A stretch of 64,000 nt of DNA, from the NCBI GenBank assembly GCA_030435675.1, contig CM059623.1, positions 708,012-772,011 of the forward strand, read 5' to 3'. This DNA comes from Steinernema hermaphroditum (lineage: Eukaryota; Nematoda; Chromadorea; Rhabditida; Steinernematidae). This document shows positions 43,872 through 56,100 of this stretch, in pieces. The translations under genes were made by a program, and so were the position numbers. Under the pieces are notes generated by a model. It made no database searches. It was given only the letters and a program-made list of their open reading frames with translations, and was not told the origin of the DNA. The stretch's first letter is position 1. Each line of letters begins with the position of its first letter.

Positions 43872-46800
43872 TCAGACGTTGTAAAACGGCGACGCCGCCG
43901 ACGTCTGAAGTTCGATCTGAGAGATCTTGTAGCGGACCTTCTTGAGCCACTGAGCAAGGGGTTGCATCTGAATAGCAGGCTGATTCTCGGTGGAGTCGAG
44001 CTTGATTCTGAGCTGATTGGGTATTTGCGAGTGGTAGGCAGTGAGAATCGGCTGCCACATGGGGTAGAGTTGGCAGAGGACGGCGCTGTTGCACTGCTGC
44101 AGCGACTGCATCGTGTTGACGAAGTGGAGGTTCACCATGTCGGCGAGCTACAAAGGGGCCGTCATGGAGGGGGGGGTCTTTTAGGGGTGTGCGCCTACCA
44201 CTTTGGAATGTGAGAGGAGTTGGAGGATGGCCGGCGTGACTCGGGCCCAGAAGTCTAGGATGCTGGAGAACTGCTGCTGTCCGCTTTCGCAGCTCGAGCC
44301 CGATGCCTGCTCGCAGTAGACGGTCCACAGCTGGCAGAGGTGGAATGCGTGGAAAAGGGCGGACATGTGGACCACGGATTGCTGAAAGAATGAGTTTTCG
44401 AGACACCATGCACAATTTGGGCCACACGAATCGCCGGAAATTGTCCAGAATAGCTCACCTTGCTCTGATCAGCAAATCCCGCGAGCACAAAATGAATATA
44501 GTCGGCCATGTGGTTACTGCATTCGATCGGCACCGGAAGACATCCCGGACTCGCGTGGAGCGCTCCCAGCAGCAGCCACGAGAGGATACGGACGTTGGTC
44601 ACCGACTCGGCGAACGCATTGGCGGCCGCTTGAGTGACGTTAGGCGGGGACATGAGCCACGGAATGAAGCGCGCCACCGCTCTGCAGTCCCTAGCGCTCG
44701 TCCTGCTCATCTCGATGGCGATGACTTGGGCCAGAGCCGCTTTCAGGTCACCTCCAAGCGTGTCGTTGTTGATCTGCTTCTTCAACTTCGAGAGAACGTG
44801 TAGATCCGCGATGAAATCGAGAATCTCGTTGAGGAGCGGTCGGACCACCTCACAAGCGGCGGTGTTGAACTGAAGATCGCGGATGGAAAGAGGAAGAATT
44901 CAAGGATCTACCTGGTCATCGGCCATGTCCTCGCTCACAGTTTCTCCAGCGTCTTGAAGGATCAGGTTGACTATGGTCATGTAGTTGCTCTCGTGCATGG
45001 TGCACTTGAACTTTAGGGCCTGTACCAGTTCCGATATGATGGATCTGGTCATGCATTGCTTGTCTCTCTCCTGAATGTTGACTTGTTGACTTTGTCGACG
45101 ATGGAAGGCTCACCTTTATGAGGGCTCTGTTGCAAGCTGTGCAAATGTTGAGCAGGTCTATTAGCTCTACTTTGCATTCGTGAACGGCTTCGTTGACCCA
45201 TTTTGAGAAGGCGTCTACCAGGGCCGTCGCTGACTGAAAGTAGGCCATAAAATAGCTGATCCTATAAGGGCCTTCCACGACAAGGGACATACCTTGAATG
45301 TCGAAAAATTCTGCACTTTCAGGATCACATTCATAACCGAAATGGCACACTTCAGCTCGGTCTTAATGGACGTTTGAGCATGCTCGGTGGTGACCTGAAT
45401 CCCATCGATTTTGGGCGTCCTTTGAGCAAGATTACCTGAGTGTGATATCGCCTGAAGAACGCCTCGAGGCTGTTAATGACGGCGCTCCAACTGGTGATGT
45501 ACGAGTCACAGGGCACGTGGGCAATGTAAGCCGAGAGATTATGGAGAATCCTGGACATTCTGGAGGGCCACTCTTCGAACATGTCGTTCAACAGATTCTG
45601 GATGAGATTCACGGGATTGAGCTCTTGGAAGTCCATGAGCGAGATGGAGATGATGTTCCAGAAGCTGGTCGGTTTCTCAACGGTGCTGTCGAAGAGCTGC
45701 AGGGCGATTCCGCTGGCGGAGAGCTGGTGTAGGACGACGCGGAGCAGTTGCTTGGCGACGCTTCTGCTGTTTCCGGTGACGAACATGTTCACATCGTGCC
45801 AAGGGTACATAGGATGATCGACGAATCTGAACGGTTCTAGAATATTCCGCTCGAATCGCTGTGTTTTACCTGGTGACCGTTCTGAGAATCCTGAAAAGGA
45901 GAGGCGCCCCCATAGCCGGATCCCTATGAAGGAACGTTTCCACGGCGATGAGACACAGCGACAGGCTCTCTTCGTCGAACGTCTCCAGAGGCTCATGGCA
46001 AAACGCACATCTCAACTTCACTCCGTCCTTGACTCCCGCCACCACTGGCGACTTCTTCGGAATCATCCGCTTCATCTTCAGCTTCTTCGACATCCTCCTT
46101 TTACCCTTCTTGTCCTTGACACTATGTCGAACGGTTTCTTTAAAACTGTGCGACTTGAAAGGTCTCATGTAGGAGGGGTGAGGGTCGGGGGGATGTTCGC
46201 TCGGCTCCACTATTCGACACACAGGCTGCACTTTGACTTCCATGGAGACGGCTCTGTGCTCCTCCAGAGTCATCAGTTTGACCGGAGGCACTTCCATGAC
46301 TTTGAGCGATTCTGGACGGACCAGTTGCGGTGCTTGGATCTCGGAGACTTTGAGTTCCTCTTCGTGGTCGTGGTCTTCCTCCTCCTTTATCACTTCTTCC
46401 TCTTTTTCACTGCCTAAAATATTGAATGTACGAGGGAGGAATACGAAGCTCTAGCTGGGTTGAAAGCTTCGTTTCATTACTCCCCAACACGCTATGATCT
46501 GAAACTCTCTACACTCCGACCCAAACCCACCAGAAGTGTCGTCGCTCCACTCGGGGATTTCAATCGTTGGAGGTGCCACTGGAGAGGCGGCTGTACTCGT
46601 TGGTGCAGGCTTACAGCTATGAACATGACTCTCCAAACTGGCTATCACAATCAGCATCAGTTTCATAATAACGTCGCTGATGGGAGCGCTGTCGAACCGG
46701 TACTAAAACGTCACAATCTGAGACATCTATGCATAGTGACTATACCTTGTACAGAATCAAAATTATGGTGTTGAGCCAAGAGTGCCTTGATGGGATATCC

Positions 46801-49800
46801 AGTAAGTAGAGGGAGTAGTTGGCGATGGAATGATCGCTCGCCAATTTCTGAGGCGAGGGGAGGTGGAGGAGGAGTTGAGCGATTGTGGGAAGCATCTGGT
46901 TTCCGATGAGCAGGTTCGAGTCGAGGATTTCAGGAAGGCCAGTGAGGAACGCGTTGCAGACGGCCGACTTTCTAAAGTTGAGTGGTCAAACGACATCTCA
47001 AAAAGTGAACAAACTTACCGTAACCTATGCGGAGGGATGGTGAAGCACTTCTCTGAGTTACTGTACCCCAACAGAGTGTTGAAATGTCTCAAGAGAACCG
47101 ACTGCTTCTTGGCGTTCATCTTCTCATCTTGGGCGCTGAGCTTCTTGTTGCAGAGGAAACTGACGAAGAGGGATACGGTAAGATACACCGAATGTCTTTC
47201 TGGGTTCTCCAAATCGACCACTCGATTCAACAAGAGGCACATGTTGCTCTCCTCGTCGGTGAACTCTCTGAGTCTACCGTATCCGTCTTCCGACTGGGTA
47301 GGCGAGAAAGGCGGGAGCTCTTGGCTGTCGGGCTGTCCACCGCGCATCGCTGTCGTCAACTGATGCTTCAGGCACCTCCCCTTGAGACTCTTCACGATCG
47401 AGCGTACCGTATCCGCGTCGTTCAGCGCTTTCCTGGCCTTGTTGAGCTTTCTTTGATAGAGGTCCGACATGGGGTCCGAGTGGAGGAGGTCCTGGACGAA
47501 GCCGGACTTGTCGGATTTGGAACTGAGCTGACTTTCGAGGGCCATGCTCTCGAAGCGCTGAATGAAGAAGTCCCACGTGAGGATGCTCTCCTCGGGGACT
47601 ACGGTAGTGAGGAGCTGGATGCGGTGGATGATGAGGGCGCGGTCCATGATGCAGGAGTCAAACTGGGACTCCAGGCAGAGGCACATCAGCTGAAAGAACC
47701 ATTTCAAGGCGAGGAGGTGTCCATACTCACATTCAAGGCAGTGGAAGGCATGGACTTCAGGGCCAGCATGGCTCGTTGAGCGACGGCGGCGTTGGGGTCG
47801 TGGATCGAGGCGATGAGATGCGCGAAGGCACTACTAAGGCTTGTTTGGATGAGCTTGTTGGCTTTGACGGCCGGGGTGACGATCATGTGGGCGAGGACGT
47901 AGGCCCGCTCGACGGCTTTGAAGCGCACTTCCCATTTTCCACTGATGAATTCGGCGGTTACGGTATTCCAGAAAACTTCTTCTCCGCAGGGAAGGGTGAT
48001 CGCGTGGAGGATGAGTAGAACGGCTAGTTGACCGATCTGCAAAGGGCTTTTGAGGTCGCACGCACTCTTATAGGCACTCTGTTGGACTGTTTTAACTGTA
48101 CGCCTCACCCACCTGAGCATAGTCCGACTTCAACATTGCCCACAGCTTCGGAATAAGCAGATTCTCCTGAGTCCAAATCAGGAACCCTCGGTGTTCTCTT
48201 CTTGCATTGCTCAGAGCTTCACAATGCAGGCAAAGATATTTCAGAGTGTTAAGAAGGAAATATTGCACATCAGGGTCGATCTCTATGTCCATGTTCTGAA
48301 ATCCACATAGACGTACTGGATCAACGTTACCAACCGTTACCATCAATAGCGCCCTTATAAACTTCAGCTGGGCGGGCAGCTGAGCAATACTGAAGCGGAA
48401 CCTTCCCACCGAAGTGTCCCAAAACTCTGTCTTCTCCGGTTCCTGAGAAGCAGGGCTTACGGGTGTTCCCTTCAGGTTCTCCACGAGGGTCGACGTCACC
48501 ACGTGGCAGTGCTCTCTGCCGACATCGGTCTCCGTCAAGGTGACGGCTTGGGCGATGGCCGTTTCTATCTCTTCGGTGGGAAGGATCCCGACGAACTCTA
48601 GGTCCTCCACTTCTTCTTGGACGCTGGCCGAGTGGAACTGGAGAAGACTCTTCGTGGGGCCCTCTGGAGGTGACAGTTCGACTTTTACTGGACTTGGAAC
48701 TGAAAAAATAAAATGTCATTTTGAAGCAACACTTTTAACAGTTGATGGATTCGAACTCGTGACCTTCAGTACACTGGGCGACACTGCTAACCAGTAGTCC
48801 ATGGAGAGCAAAAACTCTTTCCCACCGTGGCTCAGTGGTTAGCATTTCAGCCTAGCAATCTGAGGGTTATGTGTTCGAATCCGGGAACTGTTAGGGTCTC
48901 AAAAATTTTTTGTTCCTTTTTTTCTACCTACCCATACTGGTAGTAGACTGCTGAATCTGTGGTGAATGGACATTGCTCAAGTAGGAGGGCGTCGTATCGG
49001 TCTCCGATGTGACCACCGCCTCAGTAGGCACTTCGACATCGTCATTTTCGACGACCGAAATGGTGACTTGCTGTCGAGGACAGAGCACCTCGGTCATTTG
49101 CATGAGCACTTGGTAGAAGAAGGCGGCTTGCTGGCAAGGAGGACAGTCGGAAAACTGATCCATTTCTGGATTTTGACATCTGTGCTCTGCGCTGTATCCC
49201 TTGGTCGAGGAGTACTGTAGGAGTTCGGAGAATGAGGCAAAGAGTTGCTCCGAGAGGGACGACACTTCGTGCATCCCGATTTCGTTCAATTTCATCTGAA
49301 AACAGCAGATTAACAGTAGGGGAAGTGTGGGATACCTGTTGTGAGAGGATGTCGATGACGGTGACGTGGATGGCCATAATGCCGGTTCCTTCGTCGAATT
49401 CGGCGATTTCGTCCGAGTCGGGAATGGCGAGGTCGCCTATTCTGCTTAGGAGAGCGTTGAACATATCGAGGAGGGTGGAGAGCTGGATGGAGATTTCCAT
49501 TCGGGATAGAAGCTGGAACGGGAGAGGTGAGGGGTGTGTGTGTGTGTGAAGGATGGTAAGTACAGCGATCCTAACGAGTCTGCTTGTGGGTACGGATAGA
49601 CACTCGATTAGGATCTCTGGCTAAGTAGTCAGACTTTAGAAAGTGAGTCCAAAAAAAGAAATGGACCCAAACCCCGAATTTTTGACTGTTGGGCCCTGCT
49701 TAACCACAGAGCCAAGAAAGGATCGATCGTAGAATACTTTTTCCCAACTTACATGAAGCCAATCCAGGCCATCGGCGACGTCGTCGAAATTTCCCTTGGC

Positions 49801-52800
49801 AAGGCGAGTCTTCACAAATTCGAACATCTTGCTCGTATCGAACGGCAGACTACAGAGGTCGGCTTCGAATATTTTGCTGAAAATTCCCTTTCAGTATATT
49901 ACTTTTACTATTAAACACCAACCAAAGTTGAATTTTCAATTCAGGCAAGTCGTCCTCTTCGATCTGCTCGGAAATACCCTTCAGCCATTTGGGGATAACT
50001 CGATTCCACGTCTCGAAGGTGATGATGTCGTAGGGCATGATCGCCAGTAGTTTGGTGAGGCCCTCCTTCATCTGCTCTTTCTTGGTGGACAGCTTGTCCC
50101 ACATTCCGCCGACTTGCGCATACTCTGGAGGGTTAGGATGAAGCGTCTCCACAAAGACATCGTAGTGGTTGGCGATGGCCAGGTTCAGCCAATCGGAGAC
50201 AAAGTCCGTCTTCAGCTGTTCAAGCGAAGCTCCCATGGCGTCGTTGGGAAGGAGGGCGGTGGTGGCAAACCACTGGAAGATCATCGCCATTATGTATCCG
50301 ATTGCTTCCTGTAGCGTGCGGCTTTCATTCAAAGGGTGGCTAAGGACCGGAAACTCACAGGTGGAGCTTCCTTGCTCGGGGGACACACGGCGACCATCAT
50401 CCAAACTCCGAATCTGCTCAACATTCGCCTTTCGTCGTGCATTATGTCGATTTCCTTTCCGAACGTTTGCCCTCCTTCTAGTTGGCGGAGCCATTTGGGG
50501 CGCTTTCCTGAAATTGACAGTGGCTGTGGCTAATGCACTTCGTCGATCATAGGATGATCGATAAATCATGAGGAAGAAAAAACGCTCGTAACTTGTCTCA
50601 GAGCGAAGCAAATCAAATTTCCCTTTATTTGTTGGGAATCTCATTCGATTCTGAATAAGATATAATCAAGAACACTCAAGAAGGAAAGCCTCAGAAGTGG
50701 CGCCGAGACGGCAAAAATCCCCACTGATTTCTATGCCATTTCGCTTGTCTCAAAAAGACCTAATTTGCCCAAGTAAAATGAGAAAATTTGTACGAACCAA
50801 TCCAACGGAATCTCTAATGTAGTGTGACTCGTGATAACCATAGATAGTTCCTCATTTACACGTACTCTGAAAGATGCACACACAATGCAACGAGGCCCGG
50901 GGCTCCTGTCAGATATAGGATTCGGTTTCCAAATCACTTTGGAGCTCTACCGCTATCGATATATGGGCTATTTGACACTTATGAAATCCCCGACACTATC
51001 TGCGCAATGATGGTCTCAATCACAAGTGCGAGGAAGTGCAAATTAGATTATATATAAATTCGATAAATCGACAGAAATCCATAGTTGTGTTCACAAATCG
51101 CACGTTTTCAGCGAATTATGCACTTACGCTCGCAACTTTGCCATAAAAAAGCACATAAACAGATCCATGCCTACCTTCGCCTTCCGCTCCTTCCAACTGA
51201 AAGGACGTCTCCTTCAGAAGCATCACCACCGCCTCTATCATGTCCCTTTCCAGATTCGTGTCCCAAACACAACCGCTACCCGTGTGTCTGATGTGCTTCG
51301 TGGCCACCGGGTTGTCGTGTAGACAGACGAAGCACTCCTGACAGAGTCGGAGAGGAGTGAACTGGTGGGATCGGATGCAGTCCTCGGCGTAGCAGGTTCC
51401 CACAGCGATGCGGCTGGACGATTGACAACCCTAAATCGACATTTTCTATGGCATTTAAAGACAGCGTTCCATGCCTTATTCTGACAGACGCTGCTGTTTG
51501 TAGCCGGCATAGGCTGACATATGTTTCTCATCGCTTGGGGCGACGCCATGTCGTCGGCACAACTCTTGCAGATGTTCATCGGAGGCGCAGTTTCGCCATT
51601 TTTGGCGCACAGAAGTGGATCGAAGCACCGTTTCACGCTTGGGTGCTTTTCTGTACAGGCCTTATTCTCGCAAGCAGGTGCAGACCAAGCTGAAAAAGTC
51701 AAAAATCAACAGAGAAAAATTCATCGACCGCTCTGAGGTTCGAACTCAGGCCGTCGGATTGATAGGCAACGGCACTAACCACTACACCACCCTCTTCTGT
51801 TGTCTACAAGTGATCATGGCGTAGCGGATAGCACTCTTGCTTTGTAATCCAAAGGTAGCAGGTTCGAAGCACTCACTCAGAGAATATTTTTTAACAACGA
51901 ACTCAGCAACATTTACGCTTTTATAAAAGTTCTTACCGTGAACTCTGTACTGGATGGGCTTCCTGTGCATGATTTGCGGGTTCATGAGAGGCCAGTAGTG
52001 GAAGAGAAGGTTGGCCGCTGCCACCCTCGACTCACTGCTGCCCTTGGCTATGAGCGTAATCAAGTGGTGGTAGATGTCCGGATTCCTGCAGAGAAGACTT
52101 TCCAGAATCCATGTGTGCAGTTCTGAAACAAAAAGTCAACGTTTTACCGCGAAAGAAGTCACTTACTTGGATCGGGGTTATGTTGGAGAACCAGCATCAA
52201 AACCACCGGAATGACGAACATATCTGAGCCTGTGCCATTGAGGTACGGTAGGAGGCAGTCGGCCAGGAGATGTACGATCTGAGAATCGAGTTCTGCTGGG
52301 AAGACGCCCAGTTGGGAGGCGATCAAGATTGGCATTTGATCGACGGCATCTTTTTCGAGAAAGAAGTAGAGGGCTTTCAGTGTGTTCAGGATTTCTTCGC
52401 CGATCGCTGCAAAATGACCCAACGAAATAAGGAACAAGCCTAATGGTCAGATCTTGATCCCTCATCTTCCTTCGTCGTGCCCTATCCTGACCCACACAAC
52501 ATTGAGAGTAAGCAATTAATATCCAAAGAAGCACAAGGCAACAACGGAACGAGTGGCCCATTTGGAGTGATTTATTGGAATGGGGCCGATGTGACTTTTC
52601 AGAAAATTTATGTTTTTATTCGTCTTAATGTTGGAAGATTGGAAAGCCGATAAGGAAATGGGATTTGATGCGTGACTTGAGCTAAGTCTAAAGATAGAAA
52701 CGATCTTTGTGTGAAAGAGCTAATTGGGTGTCCATTCTTTGAAAGTTGAAGTCTTTGAGCGGCGGAGCGTGGAGCTTTCGCAGCTTAAAGCAGAATTGTG

Positions 52801-53131
52801 TCGCTACCTGACTGGCCGGACTGGAGCATGGGAAACGCATCAAGAAGATTGACGATGCCGTAGAACAGTCCCGAGTAGTTCAGATTCGGATAGAGATTGG
52901 CCCTGGGCAGCTCCGGGTTGAATTTCTCGAAGGCCTCCGCGTGGACAGAAGGAACATCTTTCAGAAATCTGGAACAAGAACATTTACATAACATCCACAA
53001 AAGTGAAACTGACCCAATGAGAGTTTGATGGAAGTACCTCAGAGTGGCGATGATTTCTACATTGGATGGCGGTTGCTGGCTGCACGAGATGCGCACGTGG
53101 AACTCGGTGAGCGTGCGGATCTTTGCCGAAA
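43872..53131 (-). CDS. unc-79: UNC-79, NALCN sodium leak channel complex subunit (first coding exon not found)
   Basis: Twenty-five exons (minus): 53131-53014, 52968-52808, 52406-52167, 52122-51937, 51689-51475, 51430-51175, 50507-50359, 50308-49923, 49876-49753, 49512-49336, 49295-48932, 48699-48341, 48295-48113, 48036-47731, 47689-47019, 46971-46746, 46702-46531, 46413-45870, 45826-45436, 45394-45293, 45233-45114, 45070-44912, 44869-44459, 44381-44202, 44147-43872; about 2158 codons. Family landmarks in order: KIRTLTEFH, NLLFHYWP, a Cys-rich segment (CQNKGC, CYAEDC), MAMIFQWF, VGGMWDK, GKWEVRFKAVERA, LCLESQFDS, ILYKYRFDSAPIS, RFVDHPMYPW. UNC-79 and UNC-80 hold NALCN at the neuronal surface and set resting excitability. 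The exon at 53131 begins mid-codon, so a short first exon lies further right. One intron (51474-51431) has a GC donor; two carry tRNA-like pairs. Confidence 0.94.
48725..48900. repeat. head-to-head tRNA-like pair 3 (unc-79 intron)
   Basis: Left arm 48725-48800 on minus (ATGGACTACTGGTTAGCA, GAGTTCGAATCC). Right arm 48822-48900 on plus (GTGGCTCAGTGGTTAGCA, a CTAGCAA loop that would read AGC, GTGTTCGAATCC). Acceptor ends do not pair. Confidence 0.55.
49531..49547. repeat. GT microsatellite
   Basis: A short run of GTGTGTGTG in an unc-79 intron. Confidence 0.7.
51716..51887. repeat. head-to-head tRNA-like pair 4 (unc-79 intron)
   Basis: Left arm 51716-51803 on minus (GGTGTAGTGGTTAGTGC; perfect T stem CTGAG/CTCAG around TTCGAAC; GCCGT/ACGGC stem with a 14-nt loop; TTTTT after). 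Right arm 51811-51887 on plus (GGCGTAGCGGATAGCAC, AGGTTCGAAGC, then TTTTTT). Confidence 0.6.
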
Positions 53132-56100
53132 CTAAACAAAATCGGATAAGGACGGAAATAAGGGAGATGGGGAGGACAGGTGTAGTATTTGAGTAGATAG
53201 GCCATCTAGAGGAAGAGGTCGACAGTGCTAGTCTAGAGATGATGAATTGTGCTTCTAAATGTGGATCTCCATCTATTTCTGAAACGTGAGGAGAAGGATG
53301 AGAAGTTGTGGAAGACAGATCGCGAAAATGAGAATTGCAGAATGAAGTTGGGAGCCATAAATTTCTAATGCGATTGCACATTCAACATCCTGACCTAGGA
53401 GGGACAACATTAGATATTATTGAATTTTAGGGAGTACAATTAGGCATCGGTTGGGAATACTCATCTTCCATATCATGCATGAAAATCAGGTATGAAGCGT
53501 AATCTATGTATCCTTATGATTTGGGCCGACCCCTCCGCGATTTAGATAGTCCCGTCGGATTCGCTTCTTCTATACGCCAAAAAGGTTGTGTAAAGTACCT
53601 ACGATCTGCCAAAAAGGCGTCGAACGACTGTTTCGCCCATTTGTGGACCACTGTTCATATCTATTTCTTTTTGTCTATTCACTATCGATTACTGTACTTG
53701 TTTGTCGAAGAGCTTCGGTGCTGAATGTAGCTATGAGATCATAGAGTGGACGATCCAGTTTTCGGAGGGTCCAGATTTCAAAAAGAGGATGATTGAAATA
53801 CCAAGGGATGGATGGAGTCGCCAAACGGGGCGACTGAAACGGCTTTATCGTTTTTGTTGATATGCCCCAAAAGTAAAAGCCCAGTGGACATCAATGCTGG
53901 TGATCAATGATGCTTTCGATTCATGTTGATGAGATCGACCCAACTGTTGGGTCTGCTTTAGAGCTCTACTAGAATATCAGAAGCTATTCGTGGCTTTAAA
54001 GACTTACTACGTAATACATTGACCTACGGGACACAACCGTTGATCCATGTCGGACATCATTTTTGTACTTGGTAGTAACAAACACACCGATTGTAAAGGT
54101 TCCAAATCGTAAGGTCAGCATGCCTTAAATTTGGTATACTAGGCACTGAACGTAGTGGGGCTCAGTGGCTACTAGTTTGTCGGAGTGTAAAAATGCATAG
54201 GTAGATCCTAATGTTTATGACCAAATTCTGGGTTCACTTCTAACTACAAAAGAGTGCTGGTTCGCTACACTATTCTACTAAAGTTCTCCTTTTTAAGAAC
54301 GCTTCACGACTTTATATCTGTGTAAATTTCTGTTACATGAACTTGGTCTAATTACTTTCGAAATGGGCGGGAAATGTTCACGATGAAAGATGGGTTTCAC
54401 GAGCGAATACAACATCCATAACATGTCTCAATGGGTGACTTATGAGTAGACCCTCAAAAGAAGTGACGTGTTGTTTTCGGCGCGCCGACAGCAAAGACCG
54501 TAAAGACGCAACTCAAAAACAGCAAACGTCTCCCAGATTTCATCACATATTCTCCTCCTCCGTCCTCCGACAACAATGCGATTCCATGGCGTGGCCCGAG
54601 CGGCCCCCGGAAATGGACACCCGAGCCTCGGCAGGCGGCGCCGGCGCAGGATTAGCCCCAAAGTCGGGTCTGGGAGCGGGCTAACGACCCAAGACGGGAG
54701 AGGAGGCGCTGCAGGCGCGGTGGAGGGTGGGCAAAGGACGACGTCAAGTACCATTTGGCAGTGGATTAGCTAATTGCTGAGGGGCACTGAAACGTTGCAG
54801 CGGCAAGCATCGACAAAAAGGAGTCAATTTGCGTAATTGTCCCGGCCGCTGGACGCGGAAGAGGGTGTGTGATGCGAGATAGTGGGAAAAAAGTGAGTTT
54901 TTGTGGCGGAAGGTGGCGTAATGGGAGACGAGATGGCGATGGTGCTGGGAGGCGGTGTTCCATTTCGATAATGTGTTGAGGGGAGTCGACTGGAATCTAC
55001 TGTTTCGGCAACATTCGAGGGCACTTCTGTTGGACTGCTTTAGTCTTGGACAACAAAGGTGAGTCCGTTTCTACGTTATTTCCCTTTTTGTGACTACTGA
55101 GTATGACTATAAGATAGCAATTTCTAAATATAGCGAAAGGCCCGAATCAATCACACCCCTAAACATTTTTCTTCGAATCATTTTTCGAACCTTCGAAGCA
55201 GAAAATTGCACTAAATTGGTTTCAAGGGAAGAGGAGGGGTACGAAAAGACTATTTAAGTTCTTTCCTGCACGTGTCAGTCAGTTAAAATACGAGATAAGA
55301 CCATGTCTGAATAGTAAGCTTTTGTGCGAGCTCTTCGAAAGGACCCAGGTTTCGGAGGGCCCAGACCTCAAGTTTTTTATTTTTTTCTCCTCAAAACTTG
55401 CCTAACTGAGATACCAGTCCTTAGATCTACCGCCCAAAAATCGAGGCGCCCATATCATCACTGGATGAGTAGACTGTACATTGCACAGGGTGCACCTTTT
55501 CGATTTCTGTCTGGTGGACAAACGTAGCAGAAAATGAAGGTTGTTTTTAAGGCTGTCTTGCAGGTAATCGCTCGTTTTTCCACCGTTTCATATCGATTCC
55601 AACCACAAAAAAATGACTACCGTCGTTTGCATCTTTGTCTACCAGACAGACACCGGAAAACGAGAGACATTTTCTACATCCTGTTCACATGATACCCATT
55701 TGAAAACAGTGGACTCTCTTTTCTGGGAATGAGAGGAGAACAAAAGAAGCAAACGTTGTTTTTTTCGCCAATGTAAACATTGCGATTGTTGTCTTTATTC
55801 AAGAAACGATTCCACGTCCGAATGGATATTGTTTTTGATGGGATTATTTTCAAGAGAATCCCCCTTCCGAGCTGTCAGAAAGTAAGTATACAACAAAACA
55901 GGGACATATAAATGTTTTTAAACCACACACACTCTCGCCGATTCCTGCGCACTATCAACCGATAGGACAGAAGTTAAACATCGCCAGATCTTTGACCGAA
56001 AAATACCAAAAAAACCTCAATATCACAGCCATTTTTACATGGATGGTCTGAATAGGGTAGCTTTTGATCTACGATCTACCCGATCTATGCTTTTGCAAGC

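Noticed and set aside
50731..50937. Minus-strand frame in the large unc-79 intron
   Set aside because: 68 codons without splice support, and the exons on either side join in phase without it.
54440..54773. GC-rich frames on both strands
   Set aside because: Open frames overlap in several phases, as expected from GC richness, with no recognisable protein.
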